A stretch of 54,747 nt of DNA from Oscillospiraceae bacterium (GTDB lineage Bacteria > Bacillota > Clostridia > Oscillospirales > Oscillospiraceae): positions 1 through 54,747 of the forward strand of contig SVKV01000012.1 in assembly GCA_015068305.1 (NCBI GenBank), in the 5' to 3' direction. Of this stretch, positions 1 to 7,616 are shown in pieces; the first letter of the stretch is position 1; every line of letters starts with the position of its first letter. The translations under genes and the position numbers were made by a program. The notes beneath the pieces were generated by a model. It saw nothing but the letters and a program-made list of their open reading frames with translations, was not told the DNA's origin and did no database searches.

Positions 1-15
1 TGGTTACGAAAAGTA

Positions 16-124
16 TGTCATTGCGAGCCAGTGCGCACACTGGCGTGGCAATCCGTACCCCTCATTGCGAAGCAATGTGTCGGCCCACCGGGTCGACAAC
101 GTTACCCCTGTAAACGATAATTTA
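16..124. repeat. Right part of a dispersed palindromic repeat element
   Basis: Starts with TGTCATTGCGAG (16-27), a terminal motif seen again at 17488 and, inverted, at 17674. It contains a CCAGTG/CACTGG hairpin (28-43) and ends with TAAACGATAATTTA (111-124), the same end motif found at 16202-16215. The left end of the element lies outside the window or is missing. Noncoding. Confidence 0.6.
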
Positions 125-148
125 TCTCAAGACAAGGAGAAAACAAAC

Positions 149-1429
149 ATGAGCGACATGAAAGCGTTTCAGAATTTTCTGGATACCTCTGTCAGCGCCT
201 ATCATGCCACTGCCAATTTGCAGGGCATGCTGGAGGCGGCTGGCTACGAGCGGCTTTTTGAGCACGAAAGCTGGAGCCTGGAGCGGGGCAACAAGTATTA
301 CCTGATCCGGGGCGGCACCACCCTGATTGCCTTCCGGGTGCCCACAGTGAAGCCCTACGGCTTCATGATGAGCGCATGCCATACCGACCGGCCTACCTTC
401 AAGCTGAAGGAAAACTGCGAGCTGCGGGGCATCTACACCCGCCTGGCCACGGAGGGCTACGGCGGAATGATCATCTCCTCCTGGATGGACCGGCCTCTGT
501 CCATCGCCGGCCGTGTTATGGTGGAGACGGAAAACGGCGTGGAAGGCCGCCTGATCAATATCGATCAGGACCTGCTGCTGATGCCCAATGTGGCCATTCA
601 CATGAACCGCAGTGTGAACGATGGCTACAAGTGGAACCTGGCAGTGGACACGGTGCCCATGCTGGGCGGTGCCGACGATGCCGATAAGTTCTGGCCCCTG
701 GTGAAGAAGACCGCCGGCGGAAAGATCCTCGGCCACGACCTGTATCTGTATGTCCGGCAGAAGTCGTCTGTATGGGGTATTGACGGCGAGTTCATTTCCG
801 GCCCCGCACTGGACGATCTGGCCTGCGCCTGGGGCACCATTCAGGGCTTCCTGAATGCCCGGGATAATGAGGCTGTGCCGGTGTTCTGCGCCTTCGACGA
901 CGAGGAGGTGGGCTCCAACTCCCCCCAGGGCGCAGCGTCCACCATTCTGGAATTCACCCTGGAGCGGATCTGTGATGCCCTGGATCTGGATATCCACATG
1001 ATGCTGGCCCAGTCCTTCCTGGTGTCTGCGGACAATGCCCATGCGCTGCATCCCAGCCATCCTGAGCTGGCCGACGCGGCCAATGCCCCTGTCATGGGCC
1101 GGGGCGTGGTGCTGAAGTTCAATGCGGCGCAGCGTTACACCACCGACGGCGTCTCCGCCTCCGTATTCCGGCATATCTGCGGCAAGGCAGGGGTGCCCCT
1201 GCAGCGCTATACCAACCGGCCGGATATCAAGGGCGGCTCCACCCTGGGCCATATCTCCCTGACCCATGTGTCCGTGCCCACGGCGGATATCGGCCTGCCC
1301 CAGGTTGCCATGCATTCCTGCTACGAGACGGCTGCAGTGGCGGATCTGGAGCATCTGGAAGTGGCTATGACCGAATTCTTCGGCTCTGCGCTGAAGGTCA
1401 GCCGTGACGGCGGCGCCGAAATTCTGTAA
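149..1429 (+). CDS. M18 family aminopeptidase (aspartyl aminopeptidase-like)
   Basis: A 426-residue cytosolic zinc aminopeptidase that removes N-terminal residues, typically acidic ones, from peptides. M18 hallmarks are visible in order: the zinc-binding His-x-Asp in SACHTDRP (H78, D80), the bridging Asp region ALDDL (around D222), the catalytic/ligand Glu pair in DDEEVGS (E252-E253), SADNAHA, and the late ligand His in the motif VAMHSCYE. Length is normal for the family. The reading frame stays open further upstream, but the ATG at 149 is preferred because AAGGAG lies at 134-139 with suitable spacing and the upstream part is repeat DNA. It is monocistronic, with a hairpin terminator directly after it. 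Substrate preference cannot be read from the sequence. Confidence 0.92.
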   Translation: MSDMKAFQNFLDTSVSAYHATANLQGMLEAAGYERLFEHESWSLERGNKYYLIRGGTTLIAFRVPTVKPYGFMMSACHTDRPTFKLKENCELRGIYTRLATEGYGGMIISSWMDRPLSIAGRVMVETENGVEGRLINIDQDLLLMPNVAIHMNRSVNDGYKWNLAVDTVPMLGGADDADKFWPLVKKTAGGKILGHDLYLYVRQKSSVWGIDGEFISGPALDDLACAWGTIQGFLNARDNEAVPVFCAFDDEEVGSNSPQGAASTILEFTLERICDALDLDIHMMLAQSFLVSADNAHALHPSHPELADAANAPVMGRGVVLKFNAAQRYTTDGVSASVFRHICGKAGVPLQRYTNRPDIKGGSTLGHISLTHVSVPTADIGLPQVAMHSCYETAAVADLEHLEVAMTEFFGSALKVSRDGGAEIL

Positions 1430-1437
1430 AATGCCCT

Positions 1438-1464
1438 AAAGCCCCGCTGAAAAGCGGGGCTTTT
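1438..1464 (+). terminator. Rho-independent terminator after the M18 aminopeptidase gene
   Basis: Stem AAGCCCCGCT / AGCGGGGCTT with a short loop followed by TTTTCCT, starting a few bases after the stop codon. Confidence 0.85.
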
Positions 1465-1478
1465 CCTCTGGGGTATCG

Positions 1479-1647
1479 TAAATGATCGTTTACATTACTA
1501 TGTACGGTAGGGCGGGGGCTTGCTCCCGCCGACAGCAGGCACCACTGAATTTGCCTGAAGTCAGGTGAATTCGTAACATTGTACCGCCGGCGGGGGCAAG
1601 CCCCCGCCCTACATTCGTGTGCAGTTAGTACGCTAAACCATCATTTT
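1479..1647. repeat. MITE-like palindromic repeat, copy 1
   Basis: Bounded by imperfect terminal inverted repeats TAAATGATCGTTTA (1479-1492) and TAAACCATCATTTT (1634-1647). Inside is a second inverted pair, GTAGGGCGGGGGCTTGC (from 1507) and its complement ending at 1612. The centre holds a palindromic GAATT...CCTGAAGTCAGG...GAATTC core. A second copy lies at 7399-7570. No coding capacity was seen, so this is a noncoding dispersed element. Confidence 0.7.
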
Positions 1648-1733
1648 CCTAAGAAAAGAGATCGGAATACAACATTTCATGCCCTTAGGCATAATGCCCA
1701 AGGAAGAATGTAAATAATTGTAATAAAAAACGG

Positions 1734-1762
1734 TTGCGCAAACGTTTCCAGTATGGTATGAT
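1734..1762 (+). promoter_or_regulatory. Promoter with LacI-family (MalR/CcpA-like) operator for the sugar ATPase gene
   Basis: A -35-like TTGCGC (1734-1739) and -10 TATGAT (1757-1762) are separated by 17 bp. The LacI-type operator TTGCGCAAACGTTTCCA (1734-1750) overlaps the -35 and spacer, so repressor binding would block polymerase. The half TGGAAACGTTT, on the opposite strand here, recurs before malQ at 3347-3357. Confidence 0.6.
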
Positions 1763-1780
1763 GTGCGTATCCAGGTGAAG

Positions 1781-1934
1781 TGCGCCTACTCCACAAAAAT
1801 AGACGTTCATTCACTAAAATAAAGGAGGATAAACCCGTTTGACTCACGGTGCGGCAGTGTGGAGACCTGTCGTAATGCTTCCGGGAGAAATGCTTCCCGG
1901 TACGCGAGAACGCACGCGAAAATGGTAGGTGCGT
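1781..1934 (+). promoter_or_regulatory. Structured 5' leader of the sugar ATPase mRNA
   Basis: About 190 nt separate the promoter from the start codon. GCGCCTAC (near 1782-1789) can pair with GTAGGTGC (1925-1932), allowing one G-U pair, which would close a domain of about 150 nt. Inside is a hairpin CCGGGA/TCCCGG (about 1881-1900). ACGCAC/GTGCGT (about 1909-1934) offers a competing pairing that uses the same 3' strand. Mutually exclusive pairings would fit an attenuator or translational switch. No known riboswitch class was recognised. Confidence 0.35.
1839..1928 (+). CDS. Possible 29-residue leader peptide in the ATPase 5' leader
   Basis: A TTG codon at 1839 follows a strong AAAGGAGGA (1821-1829) at suitable spacing and opens a 29-codon frame ending in TAG (1926-1928), 22 nt before the ATPase start. 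The ATPase itself has only a weak ribosome binding site, so the strong site belongs to this frame or to the RNA structure. The peptide (starting MTHGAAVWRP) resembles nothing I recognise. It may be a regulatory leader peptide or simply open by chance. Confidence 0.3.
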   Translation: MTHGAAVWRPVVMLPGEMLPGTRERTRKW

Positions 1935-1950
1935 TTAGAGTCGAGAAAGT

Positions 1951-3150
1951 ATGGCATCTTTAAGCCTGAGAAACATCACCAAGATCTACCCCCACAGCGG
2001 CGACGACGCAAAGGCCGCAAAGAAGAAGAAGAAGGGTGACGAGCCCGAGAAGAAGAAGGTCAACCTGAAGGTTACTGAGCAGGGCGTCATCGCTGTCCAG
2101 GAGTTCAACCTGGAGATCGCTGACAAGGAGTTCATCGTTCTGGTTGGTCCTTCCGGCTGCGGTAAGTCCACCACTCTGCGTATGGTCGCCGGCCTGGAAG
2201 AGATTTCCGGCGGTGAGCTGTACATCGGCGACAAGCTGGTCAACGACGTGGCTCCCAAGGACCGTGATATCGCCATGGTCTTCCAGAACTACGCTCTGTA
2301 CCCCCACATGACCGTTTATGACAACATCGCCTTCGCCCTGAAGCTGCGCAAGACTCCCAAGGATGAGATCGACCGCAAGGTTAAGGAAGCTGCTGAGATC
2401 CTGGACATCACCCAGTACCTGGGCCGTAAGCCCAAGGCTCTGTCCGGCGGTCAGCGTCAGCGTGTTGCCATCGGCCGTGCTATCGTCCGTGAGCCCAAGG
2501 TTCTGCTGATGGACGAGCCTCTGTCCAACCTGGACGCCAAGCTGCGTAACCAGATGCGTGCAGAGATCATCAAGCTGCGTCAGAAGATCAACACCACCTT
2601 TATCTATGTTACCCACGACCAGACTGAGGCTATGACCCTGGGCGACCGCATCGTCATCATGAAGGATGGCGAGGTCCAGCAGATCGGCACTCCTCAGCAG
2701 GTCTTCAATCATCCCTACAACCTGTTCGTTGCAGGCTTCATCGGCACTCCTCAGATGAACTTCTTCAACGATGCCAAGCTGGTCAAGGTAAATGGCAAGT
2801 ACGCTGTTTCCCTGGGCGGCCAGACCGTCGAGCTGTCTGATGAGAAGCAGGAGAAGCTGGCTAAGAACAACGTTGCCGAGCAGGATATCGTTCTGGGTGT
2901 CCGTCCCGAGCATATCACCCTGGAGAACGCCGGCTTTGAGGGCAAGGTTGACGTTTCCGAGCTGATGGGCTCCACCGTCCACCTGCACGTCAACGCTCTG
3001 GGCCGCGATGTGGTCATGGTCGTTTCCACCATGAACATGACTGCCGCTGAGGTCAACGCTCTGGCTAACGGCAACACCGTTAAGTTTGCCTTCCCCGGCC
3101 ATGTGTGCCATGTCTTCAACAAGGAGACCGGCCTGAACCTGGAGGCTTAA
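1951..3150 (+). CDS. Sugar ABC transporter ATP-binding protein (MsmK/MsmX/UgpC type)
   Basis: A 399-residue ATPase of the carbohydrate-uptake ABC family that energises one or several sugar-importing permeases at the membrane. Visible motifs: Walker A GPSGCGKST, Q-loop in VFQNYALYPHMT, signature LSGGQRQRVAIGRA, Walker B VLLMDEPLSNLD, H-loop VTHD, then the C-terminal OB-fold (TOBE) region typical of MalK/MsmK proteins. Oddity: a roughly 35-residue Lys-rich insertion (about residues 13-48, containing KKKKKGDEPEKKK) splits the first beta strands before Walker A. No permease or binding protein is adjacent, which fits a shared multi-sugar ATPase as known for MsmX. It is preceded by a LacI-type operator and followed by its own terminator. 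Confidence 0.92.
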   Translation: MASLSLRNITKIYPHSGDDAKAAKKKKKGDEPEKKKVNLKVTEQGVIAVQEFNLEIADKEFIVLVGPSGCGKSTTLRMVAGLEEISGGELYIGDKLVNDVAPKDRDIAMVFQNYALYPHMTVYDNIAFALKLRKTPKDEIDRKVKEAAEILDITQYLGRKPKALSGGQRQRVAIGRAIVREPKVLLMDEPLSNLDAKLRNQMRAEIIKLRQKINTTFIYVTHDQTEAMTLGDRIVIMKDGEVQQIGTPQQVFNHPYNLFVAGFIGTPQMNFFNDAKLVKVNGKYAVSLGGQTVELSDEKQEKLAKNNVAEQDIVLGVRPEHITLENAGFEGKVDVSELMGSTVHLHVNALGRDVVMVVSTMNMTAAEVNALANGNTVKFAFPGHVCHVFNKETGLNLEA

Positions 3151-3162
3151 TTCCACAATCCC

Positions 3163-3200
3163 AAACAGGCCTGCGTAAGCAGGCCTGTTTTTCTTTTTCT
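3163..3200 (+). terminator. Rho-independent terminator after the sugar ATPase gene
   Basis: Perfect stem AAACAGGCCTGC / GCAGGCCTGTTT with a GTAA loop, followed by a T-rich tract. Confidence 0.92.
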
Positions 3201-3270
3201 TTTCCTAGTGAATGTGGGTATATTACTCCTGTTTTGGGAATATATTCTTGACAATATGCCAAAAATTACA

Positions 3271-3297
3271 CCGCCGGAGAACAAAACGGCGGTTTTT
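3271..3297 (+). terminator. Second terminator-like hairpin upstream of the malQ promoter
   Basis: Stem CCGCCG / CGGCGG with loop GAGAACAAAA, then TTTTT. It lies immediately before the malQ -35 box, insulating malQ-glgP from upstream transcription. Confidence 0.6.
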
Positions 3298-3299
3298 AC

Positions 3300-3360
3300 T
3301 TGACAAATGGATAAAAAAGTAATATCCTGTTAGCGTGAGACTCTATTGGAAACGTTTTAA
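3300..3360 (+). promoter_or_regulatory. malQ-glgP promoter with LacI-type operator
   Basis: -35 TTGACA (3300-3305), 17-bp spacer, -10 TATCCT (3323-3328). An operator TTGGAAACGTTTTAA (3346-3360) lies just downstream of the likely start site. It shares TGGAAACGTTT with the operator before the ABC ATPase gene, so one LacI-family repressor (MalR-like or CcpA) probably controls both units. Confidence 0.6.
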
Positions 3361-3463
3361 AGTTGGAAAAAACTGGGTTTATCCCTCAAAGACATATGTT
3401 TTCCATACGCGGAAGTTTACCGCGGTAAAGTGTCTGCGATAATAACATAAAGGAGATAGAATT

Positions 3464-4948
3464 ATGCGAAGCAGCGGCATTCTGATGCACATTACCAGCC
3501 TTCCCGGCCCCTATGGCGTCGGCACCATGGGCAAGCAGGCCTTCGCTTTTGTTGACTTCCTGAAAGAGGCAGGCCAGTCCATGTGGCAGATCCTGCCCCT
3601 GACTCCCACCGGTTACGGTGACTCTCCCTACCAGTCCTGCTCCACCTATGCAGGCAACCACTATCTGATCGATCTGGAATCCCTGATCGAGGAGGGGCTG
3701 CTGAAGAAGGAAGAAGTGGAACCCATCGACTGGTGCTGGAGCGATACCAAGGCAGATTTCGGCCGGCTGTACAACAACCGCCTGAAGGTTCTGCGCATTG
3801 CCTACAGCCGTTTCCAGGGCGGCAACGAGTTCGAGCTGTTCATGGAGGATAATGAGTCCTGGCTGCCCGACTTTGCACTGTTCATGGCCCTGAAGAGCAA
3901 GTATGCAGGTTCCCCCTGGTACAACTGGGAGGAAGGCCTGAAGATGCGCCGCAGCGACGCTATGGAGGCTGTGCGCGAGGAGCTGGCAGATGAGCTGCGT
4001 TTTTACAGCTTTGTGCAGTATCTGTTCCACAAGCAGTGGAGCGCACTGCGTGCCTACGCCAACAAAAACGGCATTTCCATTATCGGTGATGTGCCCATCT
4101 ATGTGCCGCTGGATTCCGTGGAGGTCTGGTCCAATCCTGAGATGTTCCAGCTGGATGAGACCCTGACCCCCAAGGTCATTGCCGGCTGTCCTCCCGATGC
4201 CTTCTCCGCTGACGGTCAGCTGTGGGGCAACCCCATCTACGACTGGGAAAAGATGAAGGGCGATGGCTTCCAGTGGTGGATCAAGCGGCTCGGCGCCGCC
4301 GGTGAGTGGTACGATATCGTCCGTATGGACCACTTCCGCGGTCTGGAGGCCTACTGGTCCGTGCCCTACGGCGCTGCCACTGCAAAGACCGGCCACTGGG
4401 TCAAGGGCCCCGATATGGCATTTGTGGAGGCTGTGAAGAACGGCCTGCCCGAGCTGAAAATGATCGCGGAGGATCTGGGCTTCCTGACTCAGGAGGTGCT
4501 GGATCTGCGGGACAATTCTGGCTTCCCCGGCATGAAGGTGCTGGAGTTTGCCTTCGATTCCCGCGAGCCCTCCGAGTACCTGCCCCATGTATATCCCAGA
4601 AACTCTGTTGTATACACCGGCACCCACGACAATATGACCATGCGCCAGTGGTTCGAAACCGCTGATCCCGAGGCAAAGGCCTATGCCATTGAGTATATGG
4701 GTCTGACTGAGGCTGAGGGCCTGGTTCAGGGCACCATCCGTACTGCCATGAGCTCTGTTTCCGATATGTGCATCATCCAGATGCCCGACTGGCTGAACCT
4801 GGGTGCCCATGCCCGCATGAACTTCCCCGGCACCCTGTCCGATGCCAACTGGACCTGGAGAGCGGAGAAGAGCATGTTCAGCAAGGACCTGGCCAAGAAA
4901 ATCTACAATCTGACCCGGCTCTATGGCCGTCTGGCAGAGGAAAAATAA
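3464..4948 (+). CDS. malQ: 4-alpha-glucanotransferase (amylomaltase), GH77
   Basis: A 494-residue cytosolic enzyme that transfers alpha-1,4-glucan segments between maltodextrins, releasing glucose and making longer chains for the phosphorylase encoded next. GH77 landmarks: N-terminal RSSGILMHITSLPGPYG, the family loop around GDVPIYV, CPPDAFSADGQLWGNP, nucleophile Asp in VRMDHFRG (D289), acid/base Glu in IAEDLG (E336), and transition-state Asp in TGTHDN (D389). Length matches bacterial type I amylomaltases. The ATG has AAAGGAGA at good spacing. glgP follows after about 45 bp, forming an operon behind the shared LacI-type operator. Confidence 0.96.
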   Translation: MRSSGILMHITSLPGPYGVGTMGKQAFAFVDFLKEAGQSMWQILPLTPTGYGDSPYQSCSTYAGNHYLIDLESLIEEGLLKKEEVEPIDWCWSDTKADFGRLYNNRLKVLRIAYSRFQGGNEFELFMEDNESWLPDFALFMALKSKYAGSPWYNWEEGLKMRRSDAMEAVREELADELRFYSFVQYLFHKQWSALRAYANKNGISIIGDVPIYVPLDSVEVWSNPEMFQLDETLTPKVIAGCPPDAFSADGQLWGNPIYDWEKMKGDGFQWWIKRLGAAGEWYDIVRMDHFRGLEAYWSVPYGAATAKTGHWVKGPDMAFVEAVKNGLPELKMIAEDLGFLTQEVLDLRDNSGFPGMKVLEFAFDSREPSEYLPHVYPRNSVVYTGTHDNMTMRQWFETADPEAKAYAIEYMGLTEAEGLVQGTIRTAMSSVSDMCIIQMPDWLNLGAHARMNFPGTLSDANWTWRAEKSMFSKDLAKKIYNLTRLYGRLAEEK

Positions 4949-4993
4949 GTACAGCGGAATTCCCCCCGCTTTTTAGAATGGAGAATGAAATTA

Positions 4994-7327
4994 ATGAACT
5001 ATGATTGCATGAGCATTGTAAAGTGGACTGAGGCCCAGCTGAAGTACACTTACGACGTCAGCCTGAAGGAAGCCACTCCCCAGGAGCTCCATGAGGCTCT
5101 GGGTCAGGCTGTTATGATGGCCATTTCCGACAACTGGAGCGACTCCAAGAAGGCCCGTATGCACGAGAGAAAGGCCTACTATATCTCTGCTGAGTACCTG
5201 ATCGGCCGTCTTGTCTATTCCAATATGTTCAACCTGGGAATCCTGGACGAGATGAAGAAGCTGTTCGCTGAGCGCGGTGTGGACCTGGCAGTCCTGGAGG
5301 ACATCGAGGACGATGCACTGGGCAACGGCGGTCTGGGCCGTCTGGCTGCCTGCTTCCTGGACAGCGCCGCTTCCTGCGACCTGCCCCTGAGCGGCTACGG
5401 CCTGCGCTACCGCTTCGGCCTGTTCAAGCAGCGCTTCGACGGCGAGGGCAACCAGGTGGAGATGGCCGACGACTGGACCAAGTTTGGCGATCCCTGGTCC
5501 TACCGCCGCTACAACCACACCGTGAAGATCCGCTTCCCCGAGCACACCGTGCTGGCTGTCCCCTACGACGTTCCTGTCATTGGCTACGGCACCAACAACA
5601 TCAACACCCTGCGTCTGTGGCAGTGTGAGGCTGAGGAAGAGCTGGACTTCAACGCCTTCAACAACCAGGATTACCGCCGGGCTCTGGATGCCAAGAACAA
5701 GGCTGAGGATATCACCCGCGTTCTGTATCCCAACGACTCCACCTGGGAAGGCAAGCGCCTGCGCATCAAGCAGCAGTATGTTCTGTCCTCCGCATCCCTG
5801 CAGGATATGCTGCGGACCTACAAGCTGGCTCACGGCAGCGATCTGAGCAAGTTCTCCGATTACTATGCTGTTCAGCTGAATGATACCCACCCCGCCATGT
5901 CCATCCCTGAGCTGATCCGTCTGCTGATGATCGAGGGTATGAGCTTTGACGATGCTTTCAAGGTGGCCCAGAAGACCTTCTCCTACACCAACCACACCGT
6001 CATGTCCGAGGCTCTGGAAAAGTGGCCCCTGGACCTGATGCGCTCCGTTGTTCCCGAAATCGTGGACATCATCTGCCGCATCGACGAGAAGCTGCGCTGG
6101 GAGCACCCCAACCTGTTCATCGTCCGCGACAACACCGCACACATGGCTAACCTCAGCATTTATGTGGGCACCTATGTCAACGGCGTTGCTGAGATCCACT
6201 CCCAGATCCTGAAGGATGACTGCTTCAAGGACTGGTACCACGCTTTCCCCCAGCGCTTCCAGAACAAGACCAACGGCATCACTCCCCGCCGCTGGCTGGG
6301 TCTGTGCAACCCCGAGCTGACCGCAATGGTCCGCGAGAAGGTGGGCGCCGACTTCCTGAAGGATCTGGAGCTGATCGGCGGACTGAAGGATCACGTCAAC
6401 GATGAGACCGTTGCCCGGTTCAACGCCATCAAGCGCGCCAAGAAGGAGCAGCTGTGCAAGGTGATTGCCAAGCAGGAGGGCGTTATGCTGAACCCCGACT
6501 TCATGTTTGATGTTCAGGTCAAGCGTCTGCACGAGTACAAGCGCCAGCTGCTGAATATCCTGTCTGTTGTGGACATCTACTTCCGCCTGAAGGAGGGCCG
6601 TCTGCCCGACTTCCAGCCCACCGTGTATCTGTTCGGCGCCAAGTCCGCCCCCGGCTACGCCCGGGCCAAGGCTATCATCCGCTACATCAACCGTGTGGCC
6701 CGGATGATCAACAACGATCCCGTTGTGGCTGACAAGCTGAAGGTGATCTTCGTTCAGAACTACAACTGCTCCTATGCTGAGCATATCATCCCCGCCGCCG
6801 ACGTTTCCGAGCAGATTTCCCCTGCCGGCACCGAGGCTTCCGGCACCGGCAACATGAAGCTGATGCTCAACGGCGCTGTGACTCTGGGTACCCTGGACGG
6901 TGCCAATGTGGAGATCGCCCAGGAGGCCGGCCGCGAGAACGAATATATCTTCGGCCACACCGTCGAGCAGATCAACGCTGCCAAGGGCTCCTACTACTCC
7001 CGCGGCATCTACGATACCAATGCCGACCTGCGCCGGGCCATCAACACCCTGGTGGACGGCACTGTGCCCACCGACGACGGCCAGCGTGACCTGTTCCACG
7101 CTCTGCTGGACGGCACCCACTGGCACAAGGCTGACCACTACTATCTGCTGCTGGACTACGCTTCCTACTTCGATCAGAAGCTGCAGGTCAACAAGGATTA
7201 TGCCGACCGCATGGCCTTCGGCCGCAAGTGCCTGATGAATGTGGCATCCGCTGCCAAGTTCTCCTCCGACCGTACCATCCGTCAGTACGCTGAGGAAATC
7301 TGGCACATCAAGCCCACTCAGAGATAA
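4994..7327 (+). CDS. glgP: Glycogen/maltodextrin phosphorylase, GT35
   Basis: A 777-residue pyridoxal-phosphate enzyme that phosphorolyses alpha-1,4-glucans to glucose-1-phosphate. Motifs: N-terminal GNGGLGRLAACFLDS, the mid-region QLNDTHPA and NHTVMSEALEKWP, and the PLP-lysine box EASGTGNMKLMLNG with K622, followed by GTLDGANVEI. The start is placed at ATG 4994 because GGAG (4980-4983) sits 10 nt upstream; in-frame ATG codons at 4985 and 5009 are alternatives. It works with malQ, since long dextrins made by MalQ are degraded here. A strong terminator closes the operon. Glycogen versus maltodextrin preference cannot be decided by eye. Confidence 0.95.
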   Translation: MNYDCMSIVKWTEAQLKYTYDVSLKEATPQELHEALGQAVMMAISDNWSDSKKARMHERKAYYISAEYLIGRLVYSNMFNLGILDEMKKLFAERGVDLAVLEDIEDDALGNGGLGRLAACFLDSAASCDLPLSGYGLRYRFGLFKQRFDGEGNQVEMADDWTKFGDPWSYRRYNHTVKIRFPEHTVLAVPYDVPVIGYGTNNINTLRLWQCEAEEELDFNAFNNQDYRRALDAKNKAEDITRVLYPNDSTWEGKRLRIKQQYVLSSASLQDMLRTYKLAHGSDLSKFSDYYAVQLNDTHPAMSIPELIRLLMIEGMSFDDAFKVAQKTFSYTNHTVMSEALEKWPLDLMRSVVPEIVDIICRIDEKLRWEHPNLFIVRDNTAHMANLSIYVGTYVNGVAEIHSQILKDDCFKDWYHAFPQRFQNKTNGITPRRWLGLCNPELTAMVREKVGADFLKDLELIGGLKDHVNDETVARFNAIKRAKKEQLCKVIAKQEGVMLNPDFMFDVQVKRLHEYKRQLLNILSVVDIYFRLKEGRLPDFQPTVYLFGAKSAPGYARAKAIIRYINRVARMINNDPVVADKLKVIFVQNYNCSYAEHIIPAADVSEQISPAGTEASGTGNMKLMLNGAVTLGTLDGANVEIAQEAGRENEYIFGHTVEQINAAKGSYYSRGIYDTNADLRRAINTLVDGTVPTDDGQRDLFHALLDGTHWHKADHYYLLLDYASYFDQKLQVNKDYADRMAFGRKCLMNVASAAKFSSDRTIRQYAEEIWHIKPTQR

Positions 7328-7340
7328 GTGAATTGAGAAA

Positions 7341-7378
7341 CCCCGCCTGTTTTTTGCAAGAAAACAGGCGGGGCTTTT
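7341..7378 (+). terminator. Rho-independent terminator of malQ-glgP
   Basis: Long perfect stem CCCCGCCTGTTTT / AAAACAGGCGGGG followed by CTTTTGC. Confidence 0.92.
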
Positions 7379-7398
7379 GCATATGCCGAAAAAGAATG

Positions 7399-7570
7399 AA
7401 AATGATCGTTTAGCGTAAGAATACCATACGCCTTTGTAGGGCGGGGGCTTGCCCCCGCCGCGCGGTAAAATGCTGCGAATTCACCGGAAGTCAGGCGAAA
7501 ACGATAGTGCCTACTGTCGGCGGGGGCAAGCCCCCCGCCCTACCATAGTGCTACCGTCAACAATCATTTT
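7399..7570. repeat. MITE-like palindromic repeat, copy 2
   Basis: Terminal inverted repeats AAAATGATCGTTTA (7399-7412) and TCAACAATCATTTT (7557-7570). The inner GC-rich inverted pair is GTAGGGCGGGGGCTTGC (from 7436) and its complement ending at 7543, with the same AATTC...GAAGTCAGG core as copy 1 (1479-1647). It lies between two convergent terminators. Confidence 0.7.
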
Positions 7571-7575
7571 GCTGG

Positions 7576-7609
7576 GGAAAAAATCACCGGGGAGCGGATG
7601 CTCCCCGGT
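7576..7609 (-). terminator. Terminator of the ABC exporter gene
   Basis: Stem ACCGGGGAGC / GCTCCCCGGT followed, on the minus strand, by GATTTTTTCCCC. Confidence 0.88.
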
Positions 7610-7616
7610 GGGTGAA

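Noticed and set aside
4991..7306. Long minus-strand frame opposite glgP
   Set aside because: Shadow of glgP; the translation is Val/Gly/Gln-rich without motifs.
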